This document shows, piece after piece, positions 34,450 through 48,556 of a stretch of DNA of 64,000 nucleotides. The notes under the pieces were generated by a model. The model saw only the letters and a list, made by a program, of their open reading frames with translations, did no database searches and had not been told where the DNA came from. Numbering within the stretch: position 1 is the first letter of the stretch; each line of letters opens with the position of its first letter. The DNA lies in assembly GCA_029582165.1 (NCBI GenBank), contig CM055876.1:26133817-26197816 (forward strand), given 5' to 3'. The position numbers and the translations under genes are program-made. The DNA comes from Portulaca oleracea. Taxonomy: Eukaryota; Streptophyta; Magnoliopsida; Caryophyllales; Portulacaceae.

Positions 34450-37316
34450 CTAGCAAATACCCGGGCGTTGCCCCGAATCATAAAATAAATACTAACGTGT
34501 TATTCTGGAAGCTTTTAGAATATATAGTGATGGTACGCAGAAGCTTAAAGATAATGTTATACAAAGTGAAAAGCTTCAAAACAATTTTATAGTATCAATA
34601 TATGCTAAAATAGTTACATTTTACACACATTGGACAATCATATATCAAGAGTACAATTAAAATTACAATTATATAAAGTTAACAGTTAAATGTCTAGAGT
34701 ATTATATTCAAGTCTCCAAACTCATTATTGTTTTGGCTCAAGCAAATCTCTAGACCTGAATTTGAGTCTAGATAGGAGATCAATAGCAGACACCCTGACC
34801 TAATAGATATAATGGCGACAACCCAATACTTTTAGCCTACTATCTTTTTCACTCAATTTTTTATATGAGAGTCCTACAAACTTGACGCCAAACTTAACTC
34901 TCCAAAACCGACATCCTAAAACTTGTCCATTGAGTACTTTACAAACTGATAATATCTTGACAGGGTCAAACTCAAACATGACACCAAATCTAACACTCCA
35001 AAACTGACATTCTTGACGCCAAATCTAACACCCAAAAAATTATCTATTGCATGTTGTATAAACTCATAACATGGTCAAGCATGACACAGTCAATCTATTC
35101 CCAAATAATCATTTTACAACACAGCTTTGAAGAATTAAAAACAACCCATTTTCAGCTTTAAATGGAAAAAGAGTATACAATCATTGTCACTCACATTCCA
35201 TCAAATCGTCAAACAATCCCCCGTTGACATGAAGGAAGTCGGACGGGGTGAGTTCCTCCGTAGCAAGACCATCCACATTCACCCAAGTATACACCCAAAC
35301 ACACGGCCTTTGACAAACAGTAAGGATTTTCTATGGATGCAAAACAATTGCTTCATGACATTTCATACCAACATAAACATGAAAAATAAGCACAATAAAG
35401 ATTTAAGAAGAACAAAATTCGAATTTAATCACATTTCTCTATTTTTGCCCCCTTTGGGTATCTGGTCACATGATAATTAAGCACAATAAAAGAATATCAA
35501 AATTCCAATTTAGGTCACACTTATCTATTTTTGACATCCCCCCCCCCCCTCCTCGCCACGGGTACCTCCCTGAGTGTACTTCAAAACTTCACCAAATGGG
35601 CACAGCAAGGTTTTGCTTATTCAAAACCACCTCAAACTCAAGTAGCATCTTCCGAAGTCTCAATATAAAGAACAATAATTTCGATCAGACGACAAATTAT
35701 TGATGTCCATGGCCCTTTGCCTAAACAAAAAAAAAATGTCAAATTTTCAGTCACTAACCAAAGACTACCAATTAAATTAAAATTGAATCCTAAAGTGAAC
35801 TTTCACGACTTCCACTTAAATTGAAAATAAATGAAATCTAGAAGCACAAAATCGAAGACTTACCAATTACATTAAAATTGAAATTAAAAAATACAAAGTT
35901 AAATCATCTCATGTTTTCACTCTCATGAACTAAAGCTGTGAGAATTTGAGAGTTGAACTATCTTATCCTCATACCCCCGCCAATGAAGAAGACCCCAATA
36001 CACCATGTACACACAAAAGCCTCGTGAAAAAGAGAGAGGAAGGATGGAGCAATTTTCCTAAGAGAATGTGAGAGTATCAGTTAACTTTTAAAATTGTTAG
36101 TTACTCATTTTTAGATTGCAGTGAAAAAGATATGGGTGAAAATGTGATAGTGAAGTACAGTATATCATTTATTCTAAAAATGATAAAGTAATTATTTTGA
36201 ATGGCTTAGAATTTTGATCGTACAATCAATGGCTATCCAACGGATGGAGTTTGTCACAACTTTGCAATTAATGGAGATGGGAAGCGACTAACTGGAATGA
36301 GGTTAATTTTTGGAGCGCGGAGGACGCCCGGGGGGATGGGGGTAAATATGGGATAGTAATATTATGTTTCTAGTGATTAGTTAGCAGTAAACATGACTTT
36401 TGTATTTTATTTTGTTTAATGTTATTTCAACGATGAGGATGAGCTTATCTCTCTAAGATCAATGATTATTATTCAGTTGACCCCATAAATTACTTTGCTG
36501 CCAATCAAATTTATTATGCTACTATAATAGTAAGATTACTTCCTTCTTACCAAACGACATGAGACATACCCCTTAGCGCTGGCAAAACATTCATTGTCCA
36601 ACTTGAAGATTGATTGAGTTTATCCGACCCTAATTAAACCTTGTTCATTCACAATCTTTCCATCTGAATGATAAATTCAGTCAATTCAAACATGTCCGCA
36701 TGTACGTAAAATCCAATAAGATTCAAATTTGGAGTTATAAAATTTGATTTGTCTGAATTTCGTGTCACGGTTTTAGACACAATCACAAAAAACCAAACCC
36801 AAATGTTTGAACAATGTTTAAAAAATTCGGACAATCGGTCAATTCACTCATTATGGTCAAATGGTAACAAACAATCCGAACGTTCTAACAATTCACCTAA
36901 TTCTGGTCGGAGTTCTGACATAAAAAAATTAAAGAGTCCAAATTGAAAATTTGGACAGAATTTGGGTTTGAACTTGTGTCCATATTGTCTGAACTTTAAT
37001 GGACACGAACTGAAAATTTCGTCCTCCTAATTCTCCTCTTTTTCATTCCTTCCATTTTCATTATATTTGCATCTATCATTGCTATTTATTTTTTAAAAAA
37101 ATTACAAATCAGAAGTTCATTCATTCTTTTTTTTCGATTATTACAAGTCAAAGGCTTAAAGTTTCACAAAATACAGCAAAACCGCAAAACAATACATCAA
37201 ACAACTCACTTCAAACGATACATGCCTACGAAAACTGCTAAACATAAGTAAAACAGCGAAGATTTACTACAACCCAAATGTCTTTCACATTCGACAATGA
37301 TCACAAAAGATCAGCT

Positions 37317-37580
37317 TCACTTGGGTGAGTCATCGAGGAATCTCACGCCTATATCATTGCCAATAATCATTTTTCTGCGCTCAACCTCGGCATCAATATC
37401 ATCAAAAATGTCATCTTCCAAGTTGATTACGTGCCTATTCTTCCTAATCTTCTGTACATCAAGAATGTAATCTTCCAAGTTCATTCTTTCTTTTCTTCCC
37501 TTCTTCGCCCCTTTCTTCTTCCCTCTACCTCGCATGGAGTAAGAGCATGAAACCACATCCCCACCGTAACCTTTAAACAA
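37317..37580 (-). CDS. Small hypothetical basic/acidic ORF inside Helitron B
   Basis: 87 codons. Begins near MRGRGKKKGAKKGRKERMNL (very basic) and continues with two related segments, NLEDYILDVQKIRKN and NLEDDIFDDIDAEVERRK, suggesting an internal repeat. Not recognised. Flanking sequence shows no clear promoter. It may be a captured exon or chance; low confidence as a gene. Confidence 0.2.
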   Translation of the reverse strand: MFKGYGGDVVSCSYSMRGRGKKKGAKKGRKERMNLEDYILDVQKIRKNRHVINLEDDIFDDIDAEVERRKMIIGNDIGVRFLDDSPK

Positions 37581-38319
37581 TCCTCCACCATCTCAATCCT
37601 GTTCTCTGTGATTTCCAAAGTAAAAAGAGGCTAACAAACGCACCACCTTTATCACCATCTTTCATATACATCTACATCTCCTTCTCCATCTCCATTGCTC
37701 GTACTCAAGAAGATTGAAGAGCCAAGATCCATTGGAAGAATCAACGTATATCGGAATCATATTCATCTTATTTAGGGTTGTAGAATTAAACATTTTGCTT
37801 TAGTTTTGATTTTAGTTCAGTGTGTAAACAATTACAACCCACACTTCGAAATCAAGATTTAATCTAGCCATCTAGGTGTGTTGATGTATTATTTATGGGT
37901 TATTTATGGTCATGGATTTTACTGGTTGCCACCACACATGAGAGCTAAAATTGACCGTGCATTCTTACTATTCCCTTACTCTAATTTTGAAGCCCCGTTT
38001 AATATTTAAACTTCCAATATATTTGTTTTTCTGAGCTCAATCTATTGGAAATGTGAATTATACTCCAATGGTATGATTTTGGTTGATTTCGATGATTAAG
38101 CTTAATTGCTTTTGGTTTCAATTGCTCTTTAACTTTTCTGAATTAATTTCGTTTGATCTAAATTTAGCTTTATTCCCAGTTATTTATTTGTAATTTCTGG
38201 GTTAGCATTTTTTTTACTTGAGTTTATTTGTTATTTAATTCAGAAAATTTAAGTTAAAGTTCAAATTTCTTTGGATAAAAAACTCAAACATAACAACGCT
38301 AATCATGATAATCCATTTT

Positions 38320-38747
38320 TTTGGGCAACTCAAATTCTACCGTAGTTGAATTTATTTTCAACTATGGTAGTTGAAAATTTTATAGCATTCATTTATCAAA
38401 AATAAATCATATTTTTTAAAAAGATTTATATCCTCATAAACATGGTTAATTATTGTATCAATTTACTTTGATCAACTTACATTGATTTTGAATTTTTATG
38501 GTGAAATTAATGGTCTTTTCACTTTTCAACTATGATAGTTGAAAAAAAGTCAACTATGGTAGAATTTCCTTTAAAATATTCAATTTTGTAAAAAATTATA
38601 ACTTTAACATATAGATTTACTTATTGTAACAAGTCCTATGATGAATATATATATTAATTTTAATTTTTAATGACAAAATTAAGGATAATTATACATTTCA
38701 ACTACCATAGTTGAAAATAAATTCAACTATGGTAGAATCTCCCAAAC
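38320..38747. mobile_element. Fold-back MITE, about 427 bp
   Basis: The left arm TAGTTGAATTTATTTTCAAC followed by TATGGTAGTTGAAA is matched by the reverse of the right arm, and both outer edges read TTTGGG/TTGGGC plus ATTCTACC. Extra CAACTATGATAGTTG copies sit in the middle, so the whole molecule can fold back. The target duplication is not clear, so the superfamily is not assigned. Confidence 0.6.
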
Positions 38748-39005
38748 AACAAAGACAGTGAACAATCATACCTGTATTTTTTTATTTTTTTATCGAAGGA
38801 TTTATTCAGTCTTCCGAAATGTGACCATTAGAAGCCAAAATTTGTTGCAATCCATATCTCCAGACTTCATTTTTTTGTTTAGATCAATGAATGCTCTCAA
38901 GATTTTAGTAAAAGGCTTGTTAATACGGGTGGATTTTAGCTTTTTTTGGAGAAATTAACCTATATGTTGGAATTGAGATGTGAAATTTCGTATGCTACTC
39001 TGATA

Positions 39006-39219
39006 CTCCCTCCGTACCCAAATAAGTGTCAATTTGACTAAAATTTGATCATCGATTATTCATAAATTATAATGATTACAATATGAAATTACTGTCGTTA
39101 GAGAGATATTATACTAAAAATTATAATGATGTTAATTTTATATTGTAACTCATTGTAATTTATTAGTAATTAACAATCAAAGTTAAGTCAAATTGACGCT
39201 TATTTAAAGACGGAGGGAG
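39006..39219. mobile_element. Stowaway MITE, 214 bp
   Basis: Inverted ends CTCCCTCCGTACCCAAATAA and, in reverse, CTCCCTCCGTCTTTAAATAA; TA on the left and CA (mutated TA) on the right. Confidence 0.75.
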
Positions 39220-39511
39220 CAACAGCGAAAATTAAGTTAGAAATGGGAGAGAGCAATACAATTGAAAATTACACTTTAAAATCTGAAGTACCCAAAATAA
39301 TGGAGAAGCGGTTCTTTTGAGGAGCAACACCGGTTTCCAAGTTGCAACCTCCCACTCGCCCAAGACAAATAAATTAATATATGTTTTATTGTTTAACTAA
39401 TTTACATGGACGGTTGGGATGATCTGAGATATCAAATCAATGGTTGTGAATGTACAAACCTCCGAGAATTCATCCTCATTCAGTCAACCCTATTTTGCAA
39501 CTATAATAGTA

Positions 39512-40638
<1,127 letters not shown>

Positions 40639-40892
40639 TGTGAAGAGGTTTATGGTAGTTAAGTTAGTTAAGGTTCTTAGTAGGTTGTTATTTGTTTTAG
40701 TTTAGTTTCTTTTTTTTTTCTTTTTTTCTTCTTTTTTTCTCCTTCTTTCTTTCCTTTCTTTTCTTTCTTGGTTCTTGGTCGTGTAGGGTGGTTTTGTTGC
40801 TGTTTAAATACTCCCTCTGTAGCTCTTCTGTTTGCATAGCAATATACACACAGCCAATAGTCTGTAGTTCATCAAATTCTCTCCATTTCACA
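40639..40892 (+). repeat. 5' LTR of the copia element
   Basis: 254 bp, with a T/C-rich run at 40710-40770. It is nearly identical to the 3' LTR apart from the 45-bp length difference and changes in the T/C run. Confidence 0.92.
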
Positions 40893-40982
40893 TGGTATCA
40901 GAGCACATAGGTGCTGGACCTGTGGAAGCCCTTCCCTTCCCTGCTGTCTCTCTCGTAAATCAGCCATTCATAGCCAAACAAA

Positions 40983-43900
40983 ATGTCTGAATCAACTACT
41001 TCAGGTGGGGAGTCATCTTCTAATAGTGCAGAGGGATATAACAATGATCCCCTCCACTTGCATCCAGCTGATCACCCTGGAATCCCCTTAACAAATGTCA
41101 AGCTAGAGGGTTCCAACTTCCAGAAATGGAGTAGGGCGATCAAGATGGCCCTCAAGACCAAGGTGAAGCTGGGGTTTATCGATGGGAAGTGCCCCAAACC
41201 TGCTTCTGGATCTCCCAACTATGAGCAGTGGATCAAAGTAGATAGCATGGTGGTAAGCTGGATTCTTAATGCCATGGTTCCTGATCTCTCTGATTCTTTC
41301 ATGTATGTAGAATCTGCTCAGAATTTGTGGAAAGATCTCATAGAAAGGTTTGGACAATCTAATGGTCCTCTTGTTTATCATCTTAAAAAGGAACTCACTG
41401 ATCTATATCAGAACAGTGATTCTGTTGCTGTGTACTTTACAAAACTCAAAAGAATTTGGGATGAATTATCTGATGTATCTGAAACTCTCATATGCAATTG
41501 CAAAGAAACGTGTCTTTCAATTAAACAAATTTCAGAAGGAGATCAAAAGGAGAAGTTGTTGCAGTTTCTTATGCACTTGAATGAAGAATATGACAGCATT
41601 CGTAGTCAAATTCTTCTCCTTGATCCTTTGCCATCTTTAAACAAAGCCTACAGTATGGTGCAACAAGTAGAAAAACAAAGGCAAATTACCAGTAGTTTTG
41701 GGCAGAATAGAGATTTTGCAGCAATCGTGACAAATAAAGAATCTGTCCAGACCAAGAATTTCAAGGCAAGAAAAGAGGCCAAGGCAAGAAAGTTTTGTGA
41801 CCACTGCAAAAGGAATGGGCATGATATTGATCAATGCTTTCTTCTGCATGGATACCCTGATTGGTAGAAAGGATCAAAGGACAACAAAAGACAGCTAAAG
41901 ATGGCAGCAAATGTTACCAAGAATGATCTCCAGGATACACCTCTTGAAGACAGTTTGGATCAACAACAGCAACAAGTGACAAGTACAAGCAAACACAAGT
42001 TTGATCCAGATTTAATTCAAGCTCTTGCCCAAGAATTGTCAAAATTAAACAGGAACAAGAGCATCGAGGATCAAACTTTTGCACAATTTGCAGGATCAAA
42101 CAGCTTCTCAGGTAACCTATATAAAGCTGTCATTTCTTGCAATGTTAAGATCACAAACAGTAAGTCATGGGTTATAGACACAGGGGCAAGTGAGCATATG
42201 TGTTCTGACTCTACCTTATTTGATAATCTTGAAGTTTTAACTGTGCCTATTCAAATTATTTTTCCTGACGGTACAATGAAATATGTCAAACAAGCTGGAA
42301 ATATCAGCTTGAATGATAAAATTAAGTTGAAAGGTGTTTTATATGTTCCTGACTTCAAATTTAATTTGCTTTCAGTTTTAAAGCTTGTCAAGGACCAAAA
42401 TCTTTGCATTCATATATACCCTAACATCTGTCTTTTTCAGGACCTTTCAACTAAGGAAACTCTCATCTCTGTCTCACCCACAGATGGACTACTACAGCTC
42501 AAATCAAGACCAGCTCATAAGGCTACTAGTTTTACTTCTTCTTATGTTCTGAAAGATGTCAAAAAACAAGATACTTCTTTGCAATTACTTCATGCTAGAT
42601 TAGGACACACTTCTATGTCCAAACTTCAGCATATTACAAAATGTAAAAGAACTGATTTTTTTTTTTTGTGAAATCTGCATACAAGCTAAGGCTCATAGAA
42701 TTCCTTTTGATAGAAGTTCCTCTAGGGCTTCTGAAATTTTTTCTTTACTCCATATAGACCTTTGGGGACCATATAAAGTGCCAAATATAGATGGATCAAA
42801 GTATTTTATTACTATTGTTGATGATCATTCAAGAAATACTTGGACACAATTGCTAAACAACAAATCTGAGGTTCATTCTACCCTTTCTCATTTCTTTAAC
42901 ATGATATCAACTCAGTTCAAATCCAAAATCACCACTGTCAGAACAGACAATGGATCTGAATTTGTGAATAATGTATGTGTTGCTCTATTTGCTAGTCTAG
43001 GGATCATACATCAGAAAACTATGACCTATACCCCTCAGCAAAATGGGAGGGTAGAAAGAAAACATAGGCATCTTTTAGATACTGCTCGTGCATTAAGATT
43101 TCAGGCTGGTCTACCTAAGAAGTTCTGGGGAGAATGTGTGCTTGCTACTACTCACATAATCAACAAACTTCCCATGGCTGCTCTTGATTGGAAAACTCCT
43201 CATGAAATTCTTTTTAAACAAGCTCCTAACTTAAGTAAACTCAGAATTATTGGTTGTTTATGTTATGTTGTTAATGTCAACAACAAAGATAAATTTGACT
43301 CAAAAGCAGTCAAGTGCATATTGCTTGGATATACCTTTGGTTTAAAGGGTTATAAGCTCTATGACTTAGATAGTCATAAAATTTTCCATAGCAGAGATGT
43401 TTTGTTTTATGAAACCAAATTTCCTTTAAAGACTCTTTTAATGTTTTAGACATCTCTGATACTCATATTTGGCCCTATGATCTTTTACAGCAAAATGCTA
43501 ACAATATTGATCAGGCAGATTTTCATCACAGCCTTATTGAAAATGGTGATGAAAATAGGCAAGACAATCTTGAGTTCTCTGACAATAATGTAACAGATTC
43601 CTATAGTGATGAAAGAGAACTTGAAGAACAGCATGAACCTTCTAAAGATCAGCATGCCAACATTTCAAGTCCAGAACCTGTCCTCCCAAACAACACTGAT
43701 TCTCTTCCTATCAGGAGATCTACTCGTGTGAAAAGACCTCCTAATTGGCTTCAAGATTATACACAATCAAAGAAAGGAAGATCTTCTACTCAATCTCAAA
43801 GCTTCAATGCAAATGTAAAGTATCCATTATTCAAACAAACTGATTTCTCTCATCTTTCTGGGGATTATGTCAAAGCCTTGATAACTACTTTACATGTTGC

Positions 43901-45446
43901 TGAGCCAAGATCCTTTAATGAGGCTCAGAAACACCCTGAATGGATAAAAGCTATGAAACATGAGCTTATTGCTTTAGAGACCAATGGGACTTGGGAACTT
44001 ACAACACTTCCACCTGGAAAAAAGGCCTTGACATCAAAATGGGTGTATAAAGTCAAATTCAAACCCAATGGGGAGGTAGAAAGGTATAAGGCTAGGTTAG
44101 TGATCAGGGGTTTCTTACAAGAAAAGGATATAGACTATAAACACACCTTTTCTCCAGTAGCAAAATTAAGCACTGTCAGGTTGTTCATGGCCATTGCATC
44201 AGCAAAAAATTGGCTCCTTTTTCAGCTTGATATTAACAATGCCTTTTTGCATGGATTCATCGATGAAGAAGTTTACATGGAACTCCCTCAAGGCTATACC
44301 AAAGCCAAATAAGGGCAGGTTTGCAAATTAATCAGATCTCTATATGGGCTGAAGTAGGCCTCCAGGCAATGGAACCTGGAGCTGACAAAGTTTTTATGCA
44401 AAAAGGATTTTGTGCAATCAAAGAATGATTACTCTCTTTTCTCAAAAACAACCTCGGTAGGACACATTTATGTTCTTGTTTATGTTGATGTTGATGATTT
44501 ATTAATTACTAGAGATGATCAAGCAGGAATTGAAGATTTGAAGGCTTCTTTGCACACAGCTTTTACTATCAAGGATCTAGGACAAGCTAGATTTTTCCTT
44601 GGAATAGAAATTGCAAGATCAAAAGAAGGCATTTTACTCAATCAAAGAAAGTTTATTACTGATTTACTGTTTGATGCAGGTCTGAGTGCAGCCAAGCCTG
44701 AAAATTTTCCATTACCAAGAGGACTTAAGCTCTCTATAGATTCTGGAGAACCTTTGAAAGATCCTTTCCCCTACAGAAGAATAATAGGGAGGCTTCTATA
44801 CATAACTCTTACAAGACCAGATATTTGCTATGTTGTCCAGCATTTATCTCAATTTATCCAGAATCCTACTGACTTACATTTTAATGCTGTCAATCATGTC
44901 CTTAGGTACCTAAAGAAGACAGTCAACAAAGGATTGTTTTATCCTAGCAATAGCACTTTTCAGATCAAAGCTTACACAGATGCAGATTGGGGAGCATGCC
45001 AATATATTGCTAGATCTCTCACAGGCTATTGTGTGTTTCTTGGATCCGCACTGGTTTCATGGAAGACAAAGAAACAGAAGACTGTTTCCAAGTCTTCAGC
45101 AGAGGCTGAATATAGGGCAATGTCAGCTTCAGTTTCAGAAATTGAGTGGATGCACCAAATTTTGTCAGATTTTCACATTCAAGTTGAGACTCCTATCACA
45201 CTGTTTTGTGACAATAAGGCAGCTCAACATATTGCAGAAAATCCCGTCTTTCATGAGAAGACAAAACACATCAGAATAGATTGTCATTACATCAGAGACA
45301 AGATTCAAGAAGGACTGATCAAGACTGCCTATATTCGCACAACAAATCAGATTGCAGATGTTTTCACTAAACCTCTTGGAGAATCTCAGCACAATCTACT
45401 TTGTTCAAGGTTAGGATTAGTTGAAATTTCTCCTAATCCACCTTGA
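40983..45446 (+). pseudogene. copia gag-pol polyprotein, interrupted
   Basis: Gag opens at 40983 and includes a retrotransposon gag domain and a CDHCKRNGHDIDQC zinc knuckle. Protease WVIDTGASEHM is near 42170. Integrase has a HARLGH..CEIC zinc-binding part and a catalytic core with HIDLWGP, RTDNGSEF and GRVERKHR. Reverse transcriptase has FQLDINNAFLHG and VYVDVDDLLI; the usual motif is YVDD, so two residues seem duplicated. RNase H has DADWGAC and SSAEAEYRA. Breaks: TAG at 41865-41867 where a Trp is expected; frameshift at the T run near 42660; frameshift near 43440; TAA at 44310-44312; TAG shortly after (YGLK then stop, normally Gln). No functional polyprotein can be made. Confidence 0.9.
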
Positions 45447-45454
45447 AGGGGGGG

Positions 45455-45660
45455 TGTGAAGAGGTCTATGGTAGTTAAGTTAGTTAAGGTTCTTAGTAGG
45501 TTGTTATTTGTTTTAGTTTAGTTTCTTTTTTTTCTGTTTTTCTTCTTTTTTCCCCTTCTTTCTTTCCTTTCTTTTCTTTCTTGGTTCTTGGTCGTGTAGG
45601 GTGGTTTTGTTGCTGATTAAATACTCCCTCTGTAGTTCATCAAATTCTCTCCATTTCACA
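45455..45660 (+). repeat. 3' LTR of the copia element
   Basis: 206 bp; shorter than the 5' LTR through loss of 45 bp between CTGTAG repeats and small changes in the T run. Confidence 0.92.
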
Positions 45661-45777
45661 AGAGTATACCAAACTGTGTATGACAAGCAAGATCAACCTC
45701 CCAATATCTACTTAGAAAGTGTTTGGTTGGTAGATATCTAAGGTTGAGGTTGTATCTAAAGACAAGGTGTTTTAGCC

Positions 45778-45853
<76 letters not shown>

Positions 45854-46774
45854 GTAGATACCTTGAAAACTATTCCAAATTTGGGCAGTTAAAAGTAATT
45901 TATTAGAAAACTGTGAATAATATGTCTGACTGTATGAATTTGATCTATTTTAGATATAATCAAAATTAAGATTTAGATAACTAATTTAACTTGTAAAATT
46001 ACATACAATGTACGAATATGCATATACTTTGTTTGGTCCTGAAGAAATAGGCTAGAAGAAATTTTTTTAGAACCGACTTACCTTTCATCACATGGCTTTT
46101 AAAAAAGTGAAAGATAAAGTATTTAATAAAAATATCATTGAAAATATTCGTTGATTTTATCATCAACGTTCTTTTCCAAATTTGAAAGTTAAGTAACAGT
46201 GAAATGTAATAGGATGAATGAGAGGGTGGAATCGGAGATTGAGACAAACATGGGAGAGATTGGTTGAAAAAATAAAAACTTTTTAACTTAATTAGTGTAG
46301 AGAAATAAAAGTTTTATTTTCATCAAATTTTTATGGACAAAATATACCCATATAGTAAAAGATAGGTTAAATGATATTTAAAGGGTACTTGAGCATTAAT
46401 TTTTCATGTAAAGAAAATCATAGGTAAAGAGTCCTTCGAAGCTAGGGATTTTAGCAATATGAACGATATGTTTTGGATGACTTTGGTTAGAGATTTGATG
46501 GCTTAGTGTAGATGAAAGAAAAATTTTGTATGTTAACATATGCTTTGGACTATGAAGTGCACCCATATCGGATTGAGTCTTGTGGTAGTTAGGTTAAGGT
46601 GTTTATGAGGTTAAATAATCTTCTTTGTCACTAAGGTTGAACATGGTATCCATAACTTATCTAATTATGAACGTTAGGAAGCACGTCAAAGTACACTTAG
46701 TGACCGTCATGAGGGAACGACAATTAAGCTGCTTTGTCTCTATTTTCTCTATCCCAACTATATTTTGGCTCTAA
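45661..46774. other. Intergenic, no gene seen
   Basis: Holds the right AGAGT duplicate (45661-45665) and an (AT)n tract at 45781-45850. The rest is AT-rich without a supported ORF. Confidence 0.45.
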
Positions 46775-46783
46775 TATTTTAAA

Positions 46784-46984
46784 GGGAAATTGAATTTTAA
46801 TAATATGAACTTTTGGCCTTATAAGATTTAATAATAAGAACTTTTGATTTGGTGATTAATAATACGAACTTTGATCACATGTTGCCCCGAACAGTATGTC
46901 ACCGAGTTAAGTAGAACTTAACTCGGTGGCGGGATGACGTGGCGGCGGAGACATATCCCAGTTAGCTTTATTTTGTCCACATCA

Positions 46985-47057
<73 letters not shown>

Positions 47058-48290
47058 CCTCCCTCCCTCCCTCTTCGTCATTCCATGAAATCTTCCTCCT
47101 CCTCCTCCTCCCTCTTCTTCTTCTTCTTCTTCAACTGTATATACTCATTATAAATTTCTTCAACTGTATAAACAAAATAATCGACTAATTTAAGTATATA
47201 CTCATGCCCTCCCCTTCCCTGCCCATCGCCCATTCTTTCTCTCAATGTCACTAAGTTTCCATGTTTATTAATATAATGAAATACAACAACATTAATTAGC
47301 TTGTTTTTTTTTGGCAGCAACATTGAAATGGGTTGTATGATAATTATTGGAGCATTCATGTTTGGCATGAACAACTTCACCCTTTTGGGCAGAGAAAGTT
47401 GGAATCCTGAGCATTCATGTTTAGAAAGTCCTAGACTTGGGTAGAGAAAGTTGAATTTTAATGCAGTAGCAGGGCACGAAACAGAGAAAGACAGTTCAAT
47501 TCCTGAAATTGATTCCAGAAACTATATTGTGTCATTCAGATGGGAGTTTGATTTTTTTTTTTCCTGGGTTTTGATAATTGAGTTTTGGAATCTGGGTTGG
47601 AAAATCGAGACTTTCTTATTTCTTGTTTCTGGATGGATTCGTTCTTGTTTCTTGTTTATGGAAATGCAACTGAATATAAGGGAAGAGCCAAAGAATGAGA
47701 GGAAAAGGGGAGGATAGTGGTGGGGCAATCGTCCGATTTATGGAAATCTCCCATTCTGTCCATACATACATTTAGTCGGTGTCGATGTTGTCGCCGATGA
47801 CGTTGCAGAGGCCGTGGAAGGTGATAGAGGTGGTGGTGGTTGCGGCGGCTGAGGAGGAGTTCAGTAGGGGGGATTTGAGGGAGTGAGAGGAGGAGGAGGA
47901 TGTGGTGAGGGATTGAGTGGGGAATTTCATCGAACATGTGGTGGCAGGTTTAGGAAGGATGGGGTTTGAGGTAAGATTGAGGGTTTGTTGGAGGAAGGGA
48001 AGGTGTTGGTGGAGGAGAAGATGCGCAGAGCAGTTGAAGCCGCCATAGCCATTGTTTCTGAGAAAGAGAGGCAAAGTTGAAGTTGAAGTAGTATTTCTGT
48101 GTATGGAGTTTGGGAGCTTAGGTTGAGAATCATCAATCCAAAAAGGGTAGTTGTGGTGGACCTATCATCGGTCAAATTTTGTTGCATTTGAATTCCATTT
48201 TGAAGTTGAAGAAGAAGAAGAAGAAGAAGAAGAAGAAGAAGAAGAAGAAGAAGAAGAAGGGAGAAATATTTCTGGGAATGAGGAAGAGGA

Positions 48291-48343
<53 letters not shown>

Positions 48344-48547
48344 GGTTGATGTGGACAAAATAAAGATGACTGGGACATGTCTCCGCCGCCATGTCATCCC
48401 GCCACCAAGTTAAGTTCAACTTAACTCGATGGTGTACTGTTCGGGGCAACAGGGGGTCAAAGTTCGTAATATTAATCACTAAATCAAAAGTTCGTATTAT
48501 TAAGTTTTATATGGTCAAAAGTTCGTATTATTAGAATCCAATTTCCC
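46784..48547. mobile_element. Pack-MULE-like element carrying an isopropylmalate isomerase fragment
   Basis: Perfect 9-bp duplication TATTTTAAA at 46775-46783 and 48548-48556. Inverted arms of about 270 bp contain three spaced AATAATACGAACTTT-type copies, CCCCGAACAGTA, AAGTTCAACTTAACTCG and a (CT)n/(GA)n tract at the inner edge of each arm (46988-47055 and about 48297-48342). The centre carries the captured gene start at 47772-48052 and other unplaced sequence (47290-47720). Confidence 0.82.
47772..48052 (-). pseudogene. 5' end of plastid 3-isopropylmalate dehydratase small subunit, captured
   Basis: From the ATG at 48052 the frame begins MAMAASTALRIFSSTNTFPS, a Ser/Ala-rich plastid transit peptide type. 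It stops near 47927; one frame over it continues MKFPTQSL, a Ser-rich linker and ITFHGLCNVIGDNIDTD, which is the N-terminal signature of plant isopropylmalate isomerase small subunits (leucine and glucosinolate pathways, plastid stroma). So the ancestral frame is broken by a frameshift between the transit peptide and mature part. The sequence ends at a TAA right after the signature, where the family normally goes on with QIIPAEYL-type text. About two thirds of the enzyme is missing, so no activity is possible. Confidence 0.75.
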
Positions 48548-48556
48548 TATTTTAAA

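Larger units (their letters stand above)
40639..45660 (+). mobile_element. Ty1/copia LTR retrotransposon, full length, coding-dead
   Basis: 5022 bp. LTRs at 40639-40892 and 45455-45660 begin TGTGAAGAGG and end TTTCACA. A TGGTATCAGAGC primer-binding site (initiator Met tRNA type) directly follows the left LTR and a G-rich polypurine tract precedes the right LTR. AGAGT duplicates flank it. The pol order protease, integrase, reverse transcriptase, RNase H is the copia order. The right LTR lacks 45 bp lying between two CTGTAG repeats that the left LTR keeps. Confidence 0.93.

Noticed and set aside
46934..47188. Ser/Leu-repeat ORF
   Set aside because: Translation of the (CT)n tract in the MULE arm.
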